Shown here: positions 1 through 10,104 of the stretch, piece by piece
Position numbering within the stretch: the first letter of the stretch is position 1
Layout: every line of letters begins with the position of its first letter
NCBI RefSeq assembly: GCF_037893015.1
Contig: NC_133666.1
Span: forward strand, 620,415,156 to 620,479,155
Length of the DNA: 64,000 bases
Reading direction: 5' to 3'
Source of the DNA: Macrotis lagotis
Lineage: Eukaryota; Chordata; Mammalia; Peramelemorphia; Peramelidae
Notes under the pieces: generated by a model
What the model saw: only the letters and a program-made list of their open reading frames with translations
Told to the model about the DNA's origin: nothing
The model's database searches: none
Made by a program: the position numbers and the translations under genes

Positions 1-369
1 TTTTTAATATCAATGTTATATTTTGAATTAAAGGAAAATGGATTTACTGATCCCACCCCCAGAGAGTTAGGGGGAAATTCCTCTCCCCTGGGGGCCTGGC
101 AAAAACTGGTGACAATAAGAGAAAGAAGGAAGGAACTCCCTGGAGGAGGGCTTTAGGATACAACTGGGAAGTTATTCCCAGGGCATTTCTTTACCCACAG
201 CTATCTTGTAGGCAAGACAAAGTGGGGATTAACAAGAAATAAAGGAGTGAAACCCAAGAAGAGAAATATGAAGCTGGGAAACAAAGAACTTCTGGACACT
301 AAGAGCTAAGTGAGGTGGTGGTGTGAGGAGAGAAAAGGGGGGAAAGAAGGAAAGGAATGGGGGATCAGG
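1..369. other. No gene seen (unclassified, A/G-rich)
   Basis: This stretch is purine-rich with frequent stops in all frames. I recognise no repeat family, exon or RNA gene in it. Confidence 0.5.
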
Positions 370-612
370 AGTTTATGTAGATTATACTATGTGCAAGGTA
401 CCATGCAAAGTGCTTTACAATTATCATTTCATGATCCTCACAACTACCCTGTGAGATATATAATATTACCTTATTTTACAGTTGAGGACTGAGGCAAACA
501 GCTATTAAATGACTTGGGGTAACATAGCTAGAACATGTCTTGAGGTCAAATCTGAACTCAGGTCTTCCTGACTCTAGAACCAGTACTCTTTACCACCTAA
601 CTGCCAAGAGAA
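370..612 (-). repeat. MIR/CORE-type SINE, reverse orientation
   Basis: Read on the minus strand, the usual MIR order is seen: a tRNA-like head (complement of the CTTTACCACCTAACTGCC end), a B-box region, then the core and a tail ending in the complement of TATGTGCAAGGTACCATG. It is clearly diverged, so it is an old copy. Confidence 0.7.
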
Positions 613-1099
613 GAGAGAGGTACGAAAAGTAGGATTCAAAGGCCTAATATTCTTCAAAGGAAGTACTGACTCAAGATAGATGGGATACTCTCAAAAATTA
701 AAACTCTTATTAACAGAAGTAAAAATGATTCCAATAAAGAAAACTGTCCAAAGAAACTAATGTAGCTACAGAAGGAATTCATCAATCAATTTTTATTTTG
801 AAAAGACATGTTAAGGAGAAAGAGATAAAGGCAATCATCTAAATATAACTACAAAACTGTGGCAGAGTACCCTTTAGAATGCCAAGAAGAAGCTAAGAAT
901 TCAATAGACATCAAGGACAAGAGCTGAGGACAAGATCAAAGAAAGAATAGACCACCTGCTGGGCACAATGGGGGAGGGTAACACTAAGATATCAAAGAGA
1001 AAGCAGCACTATTGAGTTCTAAAGTCTTTCTCTTAAGAGAATAATTTTTAGCATAGGAACTGTGGAAGAAAATTAGTAACAAAAATGTAACATGATAAA
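613..1099. other. No gene seen (A-rich, unclassified)
   Basis: A-rich sequence dense in stop codons. No splice-flanked open frame, RNA gene or recognised repeat was found. Confidence 0.45.
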
Positions 1100-1307
1100 T
1101 GAAGAGATACTTAAAGAATACTCAGCCACTCTCATCCACTTCAAGTCAAACACAAAATAAATTCTAGAGCTCTGAAAAAAATTGCAGAACTGAGGAAGGG
1201 CTATAGGACATAAATCAAGCAAAGTATGGTCCTGATTTTCAAAAAGGGATAGAAGACAGATTCTTCAAACTCAAATAAACTTGTTTTCAATTTCTGACAA
1301 AATACTA
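1100..1307 (+). repeat. Possible L3/CR1-like LINE remnant
   Basis: The stretch around 1230-1250 translates to VLIFKKG, which resembles the motif preceding the reverse-transcriptase core in CR1/L3 elements. Flanking frames are broken. This is a weak call from one short motif; it could be another LINE clade. Confidence 0.3.
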
Positions 1308-1317
1308 GACCAGAGAT

Positions 1318-1602
1318 TCTTCTTTTTTTTTTTTAGTTTTTCAAGCCAATAGGGTTGGGACAGATAGGTGGCACAATGGATAGGGCACCAGCACTGGAGT
1401 CAGGAGTACCAGAGTTCAAATCCAATCTCAGACACTTAACAATTACCTAGCTGTGTGGCCTTGGGCAAGCCACTTAACCCCGTTTGCCTTGCAAAAACCT
1501 AAAAGACAATGGGATTATTAAGTATCAGAGGCTGGATTTGAACCCAGGTACTCCTGACTCCAGGGCTGGTGCCCTATCCACTGCACCACCTAGCTGCCCC
1601 TT
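1318..1602 (-). mobile_element. WSINE1-type SINE, split by a second SINE
   Basis: The tail and tail-proximal part of a reversed SINE (about 1318-1351) and its body (1511-1600) lie on either side of a forward copy. The outer element is flanked by the duplication gaccagagattctt (about 1309-1322 and 1603-1616). Roughly 35 bp of the outer element is missing at the inner junction. Confidence 0.85.
1352..1506 (+). mobile_element. WSINE1-type SINE inserted inside another SINE
   Basis: Forward copy beginning GGGACAGATAGGTGG and ending TTGCAAAAACC. The host sequence on both sides reads approximately caatrggrtt, a probable TSD within the outer SINE. Confidence 0.85.
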
Positions 1603-1659
1603 GACCAGAGATTCTTAATCTTTCCTTTGTATCACGGACCCCTACTGTATAAATCAATG

Positions 1660-2195
1660 AATTAAGCACCTCCTGTGGGCCCAGCACCATCTGAGTGCAT
1701 TGCTCAGTCATTTCAGTAATATTTGACTCTTCATGACCTCATTTGGAGTTTTCTTGACAAAGATACTGGAGTGGATTGCCATTTCTTTCTCTAGCTTGTT
1801 TTACAGATGAGGAAACAAAGGCAAACAAGGTGAAGTGACTTGCCTAGAGTCACCCAACCAGAGTCTGAGGCCAGAAAGATGAGTCCTCCTGATTTCAGGC
1901 TGGCCACTCTTCCACACTTAAGTCCCCTGTACTAAGTGTTAGCAATTAAAATAGAGAGAAAAGACAGTCACTGACCTCAAGGAGTTTACAATCTAATAAA
2001 GGAGACAATAAGCAAACAAAACTGTTCAAACAAACTGTATAAAGGATAAATAACAGTAGCAAGCAACAGTATTAAAGAAGTTGAGAAAGATGAAATTTTA
2101 ATTGGGACTTGGAGGAAGCCAGGGAAGGCATTAGGCAGAGAAAGTAAAGTGTTTCAAGCATGGAGGGAAGTCAAAGAAAATGTTCAGAGTCTAGT
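1660..2195 (-). repeat. LINE2 3' region, reverse, split by a Mar1-type SINE
   Basis: Antisense LINE2 3' end: 'actaagtgttagcaatt', then 'ctcaaggagtttacaatcta', then 'gggaaggcattaggcagag'. These are complements of the conserved LINE2 3' UTR blocks. The part at 1660-1699 continues after the SINE at about 1923. Confidence 0.7.
1700..1922 (-). mobile_element. Mar1-type SINE (tRNA head, RTE-like tail), reverse
   Basis: Reads in reverse as a tRNA-like head and a body with the 'gaggaaactgaggcaaac'-type block, ending in a tail complementary to 'catgaagagtcaaatatt'. That tail is the one shared with RTE LINEs. It sits within LINE2 sequence. Confidence 0.75.
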
Positions 2196-2330
2196 CATTT
2201 AATTTCTTTGGAACTCATTTTTATTTACTGTAAAATGAGGGGGCTGGATGATTTTCAAGGGTATTTGTAATTAAGTCCTCTGACTCCTGTGAACCTATGC
2301 TAAATAAAGAGATATAAGACACCATGTAAT
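2196..2330 (+). repeat. Old MIR-related SINE 3' body
   Basis: Contains 'actgtaaaatgagggggctgg' style sequence followed by a decayed 'ccttccagctct'-like body, as in older tRNA SINEs. The head is poorly preserved. Confidence 0.5.
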
Positions 2331-2344
2331 GGAATTAAATTCTG

Positions 2345-3058
2345 CAAACAGCTATTGAGATCTCCTGCTAAATGCAAGGCACTACATTCAGCAGTGGGGA
2401 TACAAAAGCAACAACAAAACTGTTCCTGCACTCAAGAGAGCTTACATCCTGCAGTGGATATCTGGCATGTACACTGCTAAAAATAATACAAGGCAGAAAA
2501 TGAAAAAGGTAAAGGCAACAGCAGATAAAGTATTAGAAGACTGTTTATGGAAGGGGAAAAAGCTATATCAGCAAGAACATCAGTGAAGACACAAGGAGTA
2601 TCTGAGTTGAGGCTCAAAGGAAAATAAATCATTTGTGAGACAGATAGGAAGAAGGAGGGCATTCTGAACAAAAGGATAGCTTATATGAAGAGATGAAGAT
2701 AGAAGGCATATAGAACTCAAGGAAGTGTTTAGCCAGAACATAGAATGTAAAAAGGAGAGAAATATGAATAAGGTGAAAAGAGAGACTGGAAGCAGGTTGT
2801 AAAGGACCTCAGAAAACTGGCTACAGAGTTTGTATTTTCTTTTATGGGCATTTGGAGCAGCACAGTCAGATTTATCCACTAATAGGATTATTTTGGCAGC
2901 AATGGAAAGGATGGATTGGAGTGGACAGAGACTGGAGGCAAGGAAATCAGTTAGGGCGCTAATACAATAGTCCAGTGTGGTGAAAAGAGACTAAACTAGG
3001 ATGCTGACAAAGTAAGTGAAGAAAACAAGGAAAATGCAAGAGATATTGTAGAAGTAGC
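2345..3058 (-). repeat. LINE2 3' region, reverse orientation
   Basis: Antisense LINE2: the 3'-end block with 'ggggatacaaaagcaaca' (2396-2413), then the complements of the glycine/leucine-rich ORF end, including 'gctaatacaatagtccag' (about 2958-2975). That block is the complement of the conserved 'ctggactattgcaatagc' segment of LINE2. Confidence 0.75.
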
Positions 3059-3245
3059 ATCACAAAATGTGGTTGGTAATGGAAAATATTATAATACCCA
3101 TTTCACAGTTGAAGAAACTGAGATTAAGAGAGATCAAGTGATTTGTCCCAAGTTGCACAATTGTGAGTTGTCTGAGGCAGGATATCATTTTAGGTCTTTC
3201 TAAATCTCAAGACTATCACTCTATCCACTATATTGTATCCAGCAG
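3059..3245 (-). repeat. MIR/CORE-type SINE, reverse
   Basis: Has the reversed core 'cacagttgaagaaactgag', a decayed B-box area and a tRNA-like end 'ctctatccactatatt'. Confidence 0.65.
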
Positions 3246-3354
3246 ACAGATATACTCAAAAACTATTATACCTAGCCCTCATCTCTTACCTGAATTCTTG
3301 CTTTGGATTTTCAACTGCCTGCTGGCTGTAAATATGATAACAAAGGGAGATTAT

Positions 3355-3480
3355 AGGCTCATTAATTTAGAGCTGGCAAGAACCTGAGAAGTCATCTAGA
3401 AAAATCCTCTCATTTTAAAAAAATATGGAAAATAAGATCCACAGCAGTAAAATAACTTGCCTGAGATAAAAACTGAACAA
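3355..3480 (-). repeat. MIR-related SINE fragment, reverse
   Basis: Begins with 'agagctggcaagaacctgag', the reversed 3' body seen in several old SINEs here, followed by a decayed 'gaaaataag' core. Confidence 0.5.
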
Positions 3481-4009
3481 AAGGAAGAGAGAGACCAAAG
3501 GCTTTCCACACTTTGTCCCCACAATATAACTCCACGTTTCAAAATCTTTACCTACCATACAGACTCAGCACAAGTGCAACCTCCTAAACATTCCCTCTCC
3601 AGTTTGAAGGTTTCAACCACATCCCCACTGCTAACAAAATCATTTGTATACATTTAGCATTCATTGCTCCCCTCAAAAAGAAGTTAGTCTGCTTGAGGGC
3701 AAAAGACCATTGTGTTTTTTGTCTTTGTGCCCCCAGCTTGGAACTTAGGGTACACTTAAGAAACAACTGTTAAATTGAATTGCATTACAAAGTTCAGTTT
3801 GAAAGAGACAAATGATTACAATCCAAGGAAGGATGTGACAAATTTCATGAGGGTATGAACAAAGAACTGTTTGGGTGTACAAAAAGGAAAGATTATTTTT
3901 CTGAGGGCTTCTCAGGAAAAGTGGCATTTGAGCTGAGCCTAGCAGGATGCACAATCACAATAATCATCACACATTTCTCCAGAACACCAAGGTTCAAAGG
4001 AGAGAGAGA
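3481..4009. other. No gene seen
   Basis: Mixed-composition sequence with short frames only. The block around 3660-3770 ('ttgagggcaaaagaccattg') may be a decayed LINE2 3' end on the plus strand, but it is too short to be sure. Confidence 0.4.
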
Positions 4010-4165
4010 GGTCATATAAGTATTATCACAATTTAAAGGATAAGGCAACTGAAACTCAGAAAGATTGAGCAACTTGAGCAAGGATTCTTAGTAAATATCA
4101 GAGCTATGATTCAAAACTGGTCTTCTGACTCTAAATCTACTGCCCTTTCCATTATGACATATATC
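4010..4165 (-). repeat. MIR/CORE-type SINE, reverse
   Basis: Reversed core 'ggcaactgaaactcagaa' and tRNA-like end 'actgccctttccattatgac' are visible. Confidence 0.6.
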
Positions 4166-4339
4166 ATTTCAACAAGCAGAGATGAGATCAGAACAGAGGC
4201 ATTCCTGGCACTGGAAACCAAATAAATAAAGATATGGAAGTAGAAAGTTTTAAAGAGTAGCCCTACAGACCAGTAGAGTGAAAGAGTAGTATGAAAAGGA
4301 TAAAGACCAGATTGTGAAGATCCTTGAAATGAAAAATAA

Positions 4340-4510
4340 ATGAAAAGGTAGATATTAAGTACTTACTATATGCAAAGGACATGCTAAGCCATTGGTATTT
4401 TCAGTAATACAAACAGAGTAAGGAAGGGAACCCCTACTCTCAAGGACCTCAAATTCTAATTGGAAAGGCAACATTTAAAAGAAAATTCAATTTCAGGGTG
4501 TATCAAGAAA
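4340..4510 (-). repeat. LINE2 3' end fragment, reverse
   Basis: Begins 'attaagtacttactatatgc' and continues with 'ctcaaggacctcaaattcta', the reversed terminal blocks of LINE2. Confidence 0.65.
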
Positions 4511-4780
4511 CCTAATGAGTATTGAAGGACCAAGGGAATGTCAGTTGGTCAGTTTGACACTACCAAGGCTCTTTAGAAGTTAGAAGCAGTGTAGATCACA
4601 AGATCTGAGGGATTAGGATACTGGAGAAAGTGAGATGGAATTTATCTAAAGCTAAAAAAGGAAGCAAAAGAAAGTATGTGATGAGATCTTAATTATACAT
4701 TAGGAAATTAACTCTGGCAGTCAAAATATATGGGTTTTAAGTCTTAGCTCTAACACTTACTGACCCTGGAAAAATCTCTT
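4511..4780. other. No gene seen
   Basis: No open frame, RNA gene or confident repeat. Confidence 0.4.
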
Positions 4781-4859
4781 CCAATTCAAGACCTTGCCTT
4801 GTCCACTGGTTATCAGTTGGATCTATCCCTCTTCCTCTCTGTAATCAACTGAAAAAGGG

Positions 4860-5330
4860 ATCAGTATATATAGGACATTTCTATACAGATGACTCAAACT
4901 CTATAAATTCATCCCTAGTCTCTCTGCTGAACTTCTTAAATCAACAATGGGCTAGTGGTCATTTTTAAATTTATGACCCACAGGAATCTCAAATTACCCA
5001 TGACCTCATAATATTTTCCCCCCAAAATCCAGTCCTATTTCTAACTTTCCTGTTTCCGTCAAGGTAACATCCCTCTAGTCACAGAGATGAAACCTTGAAG
5101 TCTTCCTTAACTTTCCCCTCTCCCTTCCACATACAATTAACTTAGGCTTGTCAATTCTACCTCCATAACATCTCTAATGTCTGTTCCCTTCTTTGCAATC
5201 ACATAACCTCCACCCTCATTCAGGTCTAAATCACTTTGCATCTGGATTACTATAATAAACCTGCTAACTGGTATCTCCATCTACGATTCCTCTCAGTTCA
5301 CCCTCCACATATATTAAAACAAAGTAAAGG
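4860..5330 (+). repeat. LINE2 reverse-transcriptase/3' segment, forward
   Basis: Forward LINE2: 'cagatgactcaaactct' (decayed YADD-box area near 4887), 'ctaaatcaactcaat'-like text, 'aagtcttccttaactttcc', 'tcaattctacctccataaca' and 'ctggattactataataaacc'. All are in the order found in the LINE2 ORF2 end. The frame is destroyed by substitutions and indels. Confidence 0.75.
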
Positions 5331-5339
5331 GAGCCAGAG

Positions 5340-5560
5340 GTAAAGGAAACGGTAGAAAGAGTATTTATGAAGCAGCTATTATGTGCCAAGCATGATGTAG
5401 TCCCTGCTCTTAAGAAGCTTACAATAAGCAATATAACCATAAACATAATAAAATGAAAATAAATACCAGGGAGTACACTAGCAGATAAGGGAATCAGGAA
5501 AAGCTTTAAAGAGAAGGCAAGGCTTGAGCTGAGTCTTGGATAGCATTTTTCATAAAGTAT
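5340..5560 (-). repeat. LINE2 3' end, reverse
   Basis: Has 'cagctattatgtgccaagca', then 'cttaagaagcttacaataag', then 'ggcttgagctgagtcttgg', the reversed LINE2 3' blocks. Confidence 0.7.
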
Positions 5561-5599
5561 CTGTTTTTCAGCTTTGAGGGCCTCACATGCTTTAGAGTG

Positions 5600-6231
5600 G
5601 TCAAGAGTCAAAAAAAGAAAAATGAGAAATGTTGGAAGGGATATGAAAAAACAGTTAATGCACTGTTGGTGGAACTATGAACTACTCTAATCATTTTGGG
5701 AAGCTATCTGGAACGGTGACTGAAAAGCTATTAAACTGTCATACCCAATTTGACCCAAAAGATACCACTAATACCATTATTAGGTCTATACTTGAAAGTG
5801 ATGAAAGAAAGAGGAAAAGGCCACATGTACAAAACTATTAATAGTTTCTTTTGTGGTGGCAAAGAACTGGAAATTAAAGGGATGTCCATCAATTGGGGAA
5901 CTTCTGAACAAATTATGACATATGGGGTGGCTAGGTGGTGGTGCAGTGGATAGGAGACACTGGCCCTGGAGTCAGGAGTACCTGAGTTCAAATCCAGCCT
6001 CACACTTAATAATTACTTAGCTGTGTGGCCTTGGGCAAGCCCATTTGCCTTGCAAAAACCTAAAAACAAAAACAAATTGTGGCATATGAATGTGATAGAA
6101 TACAATTGTACTATAAAGGATGAAGGGGGAAAATGTTGAAGGAGATGATTTCAGAAAACTTGGAAAGACATGGGTACTGAAGCAAAGAGAAGAAGGGGAA
6201 TGATTTATACAATACTATAAAGATAATCAAC
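5600..6231 (+). repeat. LINE1 3' UTR fragment (with SINE insertion)
   Basis: Contains the conserved mammalian LINE1 3'-region string of blocks: 'gcactgttggtggaactatg', 'tttgacccaaaagatacc', 'ttttgtggtggcaaagaac', 'ggggatgtccatc'-like text, then 'gaatgtgatagaatac'. A SINE splits it at 5925-6070. Confidence 0.8.
5925..6070 (+). mobile_element. WSINE1-type SINE
   Basis: Full-length forward copy. The flanks are aacaaattatgacatatg and aacaaattgtggcatatg, an 18-bp TSD with two later changes. The insertion site is inside LINE1 3' sequence. Confidence 0.93.
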
Positions 6232-6715
6232 TCTGATAATTTATTACTTTTCAGTAAATATTCATTCATTTCATTTGAACTACTAGATTTATTGGCATAC
6301 AATTGAGCAAAATAGCACCTAATAATTGTTTTAATTTCCTCTTTAGGGGCAGCTAGGTGGTGCAGTGGATAGAGCACTGGCCCTGGAATCTGGAGACCTG
6401 AGTTCAAATCCAGCCTCAGACACTTAATAATTACCTAGCTGTGTGGCATTAGGCAAGCCATTTAATCCCATTTGCCTTGCAAAAAAAGCAACCTAAAAAA
6501 AAGTGTAATTTTCTCTTTATTGGAGGAAATTATTTAATTTCTCTTCATTTTTGATATTGGTAATTTAGTTTTCTTCCTTTTCAAATTAAATTAACCAATC
6601 ATTTATCTTTTTTTTTCCAAAAAACTAGCCTAGTTTAATTTCAATGTTTTTTTCATTTTCAATTTTATTAATCTCTCCCTTGATTTCTAGAATTTCCAAT
6701 TTGGTATTTAATTGA
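6232..6715 (-). repeat. LINE1 ORF2 fragment, reverse (with SINE insertion)
   Basis: Read on the minus strand, 6510-6715 matches the LINE1 ORF2 segment after the endonuclease: 'caccaaattagaaatt...' type text followed by 'gagattaataaaattgaaa'. The frame is decayed. A forward SINE interrupts it. Confidence 0.65.
6346..6501 (+). mobile_element. WSINE1-type SINE
   Basis: Forward full-length copy with TSD taatttcctcttta / taattttctcttta immediately outside both ends. Confidence 0.93.
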
Positions 6716-7012
6716 GGAAAAGATGGTTAATACAAAGACCAACCACAATTTCAAAGGACTTATGATAGAGCATGTAATCCACCTTCAGAGAGAACCAATG
6801 GATTCAGAGTACAGACTAAAGCACATTTTATTTTTTCCTTTTTTATCTGTTTTTTTTTTTTGGAGGGGAGGTTGATGGAAGGAGGTAGGAACATAACTAA
6901 GACAGAAATTTGTTTCGCAGGACTACATATATTTGCAATGACTTTTTTTTTCCTTTTTACCTTGGAAAAGGAAGAGAATATTTAGAACTGAAAATAAAAT
7001 TGAATTTTTTTT
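6716..7012 (+). repeat. LINE1 3' terminal fragment
   Basis: Shows the LINE1 3' UTR end: 'caatttcaaaggacttatga', a T-rich stretch, a G-rich block around 6865-6890, and 'aactgaaaataaaattg' before an A/T tail. Confidence 0.7.
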
Positions 7013-7029
7013 AAAAGCACATGTTTTCC

Positions 7030-7458
7030 TGATGCTGAGTGAAATGAGCAGAACCAGAAAAACACTGTACACCCTAACAGCAACATGGGGGTAATGATCA
7101 ACCTTGATGAACTTGCTCATTCCATCAGTGCAACAATCTGGGGCAATTTTGGGCTGTCTACAATGGAGAATACCATCTGTATCCAGATAAAGAGCCTGGA
7201 ACCTGAACAAAGTTCAAGGACTATTCCCTTTAATTTAGGGAAAAAAAAAAGATAACTTATTGTCTGATCTTGTTATTTCTTATACTTCTTGTTTCTTCCT
7301 TAAGGATATGATTTCTCTCTAATCACACTCAATTTGGATCAATGTACAACATGGAAACAAAGTAAAGACTGACAGATTGCTTTCTGTGGGGGGTGTGGGG
7401 AGAGGGAAGTAAGATTGGGGAAAAAAAATTGTAAAACTCAAATAAAATCTTTAATAAA
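7030..7458 (+). mobile_element. 5'-truncated LINE1 insertion (429 bp) with perfect TSD
   Basis: Begins in 'tgatgctgagtgaaatgagc', runs through the G-rich block at about 7388-7410 and ends with 'aaataaaatctttaataaaa'. It is bounded by a perfect 17-bp TSD, aaaagcacatgttttcc, at 7013-7029 and 7459-7475. This is target-primed insertion of a heavily 5'-truncated LINE1 into an older LINE1 tail. Confidence 0.9.
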
Positions 7459-7475
7459 AAAAGCACATGTTTTCC

Positions 7476-7600
7476 CTCAACCCCTCCACCATTTATCTTT
7501 TTCCTTTCATTTTGTCAATTTAGCTAACCTGATGGTGTAAAGTGATACTTCAGAGTTGTTTTAATTACATTTCTTTAATCATTAGTGATTTAGAGCTATA
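7476..7600. repeat. Probable LINE1 3' UTR remnant
   Basis: Short piece between two LINE1 insertions. 'tgatggtgtaaagtgatact' resembles LINE1 3' sequence, but it is decayed. Confidence 0.35.
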
Positions 7601-7613
7601 ATATCAAACCAAA

Positions 7614-8742
7614 TAAAACCAATGTAATCAAGATCAAAAGAAAAGTAGTAAATTGGGAAACAATCTTTACAACTAATGATTCTGACAAAGGACTCATTTC
7701 TAAAATATACAGAGAACTGAGTCATATTTTTAAAACAAAAAGCCATTCCCCAATTGACAAATGGTCAAAGGATATGCAAAGGCAATTTACAGATGAGGAG
7801 ATCAAAGCAATCCATAGCCATATGAAAAAATGCTCTAAATCATTAATTATTAGAGAAATGCAAATTAAAGCTTCTCTGAGGTACCACCTCACACCTCTCA
7901 GATTGGCCAATATGACCAGGAAGATGATCATTGTTGGAAGGGATGTGGGAAATCTGGGACACTATTAAGTGTTGGTGGAGCTGTGAACTCATCCAACCCT
8001 TCTGGAGAGCTATTTGGAACTATGCCCAAAGGGCAACAAAAATGTGCATACCCTTTGACCCAGCAATACCACTACTGGGTCTATACCCTGAAGAGATGAG
8101 GAAAAAGGGTAAAAACATTACTTGTACAAAAATATTTATAGCAGCCCTGTTTGTGGCGGCAAAGAATTGGAAATCCAGTAAATGTCCTTCAATTGGGGAA
8201 TGGTTTAGCAAACTGTGGTATATGTATGTCATGGAACACTATTGTTCTATTAGAAACCAGGAGGGACAGGATTTCAGAGAAACCTGGAGGGATTTGCATG
8301 AACTGATGCTGAATGAGATGAGCAGAACCAGAAAAACACTGTACACCCTAACAGCAACATGGGAGTGATGTTCAAGCTTGAAGGACTTGCTCATTCCATC
8401 AGCACAACAATTGGGAACAATTTTTGGCTGTCTGCAAAGGAGAGTGCCATCTGTATCCAGATAAGGAGCTGTGGAGTTTGAACAAAGTACAAGGACTATT
8501 CCCTTTAATTCGGAAAAAAAAAAAACCCAGATGTCTTGTTTGATCTGGTTACCTCTGAGAATTCTGTTCTCTTTAAGGATATGATTTCTCTCTCATCACA
8601 CCCAATTTGGATCAAGGTACAACATGGAAACAAAGTAAAGACTGACAGCACTATCTGTGGGGTGGGGGTGGGGGGAGGGAAGCAAGATTGGGGGAAAATT
8701 ATAAAACTCAAATAATATCTTTAATAAAAAATTTAAAAAAAT
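7614..8742 (+). mobile_element. 5'-truncated LINE1 insertion (1.13 kb) with perfect TSD
   Basis: Starts in the ORF2 C-terminal coding region and runs through the whole 3' UTR to an A-rich end. The ORF2 end survives in part: 7774-7968 reads QRQFTDEEIKAIHSHMKKC then SLIIREMQIKASLRYHLTP, the classic LINE1 C-terminus. Downstream blocks 'cctttgacccagcaatacc' and 'gcggcaaagaattggaaat' are well kept. It is bounded by the 13-bp TSD atatcaaaccaaa (7601-7613, 8743-8755). It is one of the youngest LINE1 copies here, judging from frame preservation. Confidence 0.92.
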
Positions 8743-8755
8743 ATATCAAACCAAA

Positions 8756-8971
8756 CAGTACATAAAGATCCCTGCCAGCCCAAGACTGACTTAGAAAAAT
8801 CATATATTAACATTTTCTATGATTTATTATATTTTCATTTATTTTGTTAAATATTTTCAAATTACATTTCAACCTGATTAGGGTTACTCCCAGTATTTGA
8901 CACCAGATTTAGAGCATTTTTTTCATAATGCCTATCAATTGCTGGAATTTCTTTCTTTGAAAACTACCTAA
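8756..8971. other. No gene seen (AT-rich)
   Basis: AT-rich sequence without recognised features. Confidence 0.4.
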
Positions 8972-9116
8972 GCAGCGGCTAGGTGGCGCAGTGGATAGAG
9001 CACTGGCCCTGGAGTCAGGAGTACCTGAGTTCAAATCCAGACTCAGACACTTAATAATTACCTAGCTGTGTGGCCTTGGGCAAATCATTTAATCCCATTG
9101 TCTTGCCAAAAAAAAA
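8972..9116 (+). mobile_element. WSINE1-type SINE
   Basis: Forward full-length copy. Flanks read aactaccta / aacctaccta, a probable short TSD. Confidence 0.9.
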
Positions 9117-9495
9117 CAAACCTACCTAACCATATCATTTGACCACTTAGCAACTAGGCAATGGTTGAAGAGAATCTTAAAGGAAATTGGGGATTCTATT
9201 AGGTGATAGTGAGAAGGCAGAATATTTTAGGCTTAGGAGACCATGAAGATAGAAGATGGAGCCCAGTGTATGAAGAACAATAAGAGGACCTTTCTGGCTA
9301 GTCAAAAAAAAGTATGGGAAGGGGAGCAAGATATAAAAAAGACTAGAAAGGTAGATTATGTACAGGTTGGGAAGTATTAGTTACCAAAGTCTAACAGTAA
9401 AATTTATATTTATTTTAAAGGCAAAAAAGTAAGCCTATGGAATTTTGTTGTGTGTGGGAGGGACTCTTGAAATAGGAAAATAATTGTTTCACAAG
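9117..9495. other. No gene; possible LINE2 remnants
   Basis: 'gaagagaatcttaaagg' and 'agactagaaaggtagattatg' (about 9340-9360) resemble reversed LINE2 blocks, but similarity is patchy. Confidence 0.4.
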
Positions 9496-9500
9496 ATCCC

Positions 9501-9643
9501 AAGGCAGCTAAGGTGGCAGAGTGGATTGAGCACTGGCCCTGGAGTCAAGAGGATCTGAGTTCAAATTTGAACCCAGATACTTAACAATTACTAGCCATGT
9601 GACCCAGGGCAAGTCACTAAACCCCAATTGCCTCACCAAAAAA
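9501..9643 (+). mobile_element. Older tRNA-derived SINE (WSINE/Mar type)
   Basis: The head 'ggcagctaaggtggcagag' and B-box area are present. The body 'gacccagggcaagtcac' differs from the young WSINE1 copies and is closer to Mar1-type SINEs. Confidence 0.75.
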
Positions 9644-9649
9644 GAACTC

Positions 9650-10030
9650 AAAAGACTTCAGAATTGAAAGGGTCTTTTAAGGGTATCTAGTCCCCTCCCC
9701 AATTACCGAATTCTACTTTTGGATAAGTATAATTGTAACAGAGTTCTTCCTCACATTAAGCCTAACTATTCCTCTCTACTTCTATTGTTATTTCTAATTA
9801 TTTCTCTGGGGCCAAGAAGAACAAATCTAATCCCTTATCCTTTTGACAATCCATCTAATCCTGGTACAAAGTCATTCTGTTTCCCACCTTTTCTCCAAAC
9901 TACACATTCCCAGTTCTTCCATCTGATCTCCAATCTTACTATTCTAGTCACCTTCCACTGAACAATCTTCAATTTATTAATGATCTTCCTAAAAGATGGT
10001 GGACAAAACTGAAAGCAGTATTTTAGACTC
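9650..10030 (-). repeat. L3/CR1-like LINE 3' end, reverse
   Basis: Reversed CR1/L3 3' text: 'gaaagggtcttttaagggta', 'gagttcttcctcacattaag', 'ctggggccaagaagaacaa', 'tctaatcccttatccttttg', then 'ttctccaaactacacattcc'. The order and spacing match old CR1/L3 ends in mammals. Confidence 0.6.
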
Positions 10031-10104
10031 CTTCAAAATTAGGCTGCTTCCAAAGCAAACTTTTATTGAACACAGCAAGAAAAAGAAGGAATGAGTAGCA
10101 CAAA

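Noticed and set aside
5264..5611. 115-codon minus-strand frame with hydrophobic stretch
   Set aside because: It spans LINE2 fragments of opposite orientation; an artefact of repeat sequence.
7931..8368. 145-codon frame with tryptophan-rich text
   Set aside because: It falls in the LINE1 3' UTR, which is open by chance in this young copy; ORF2 ends upstream.
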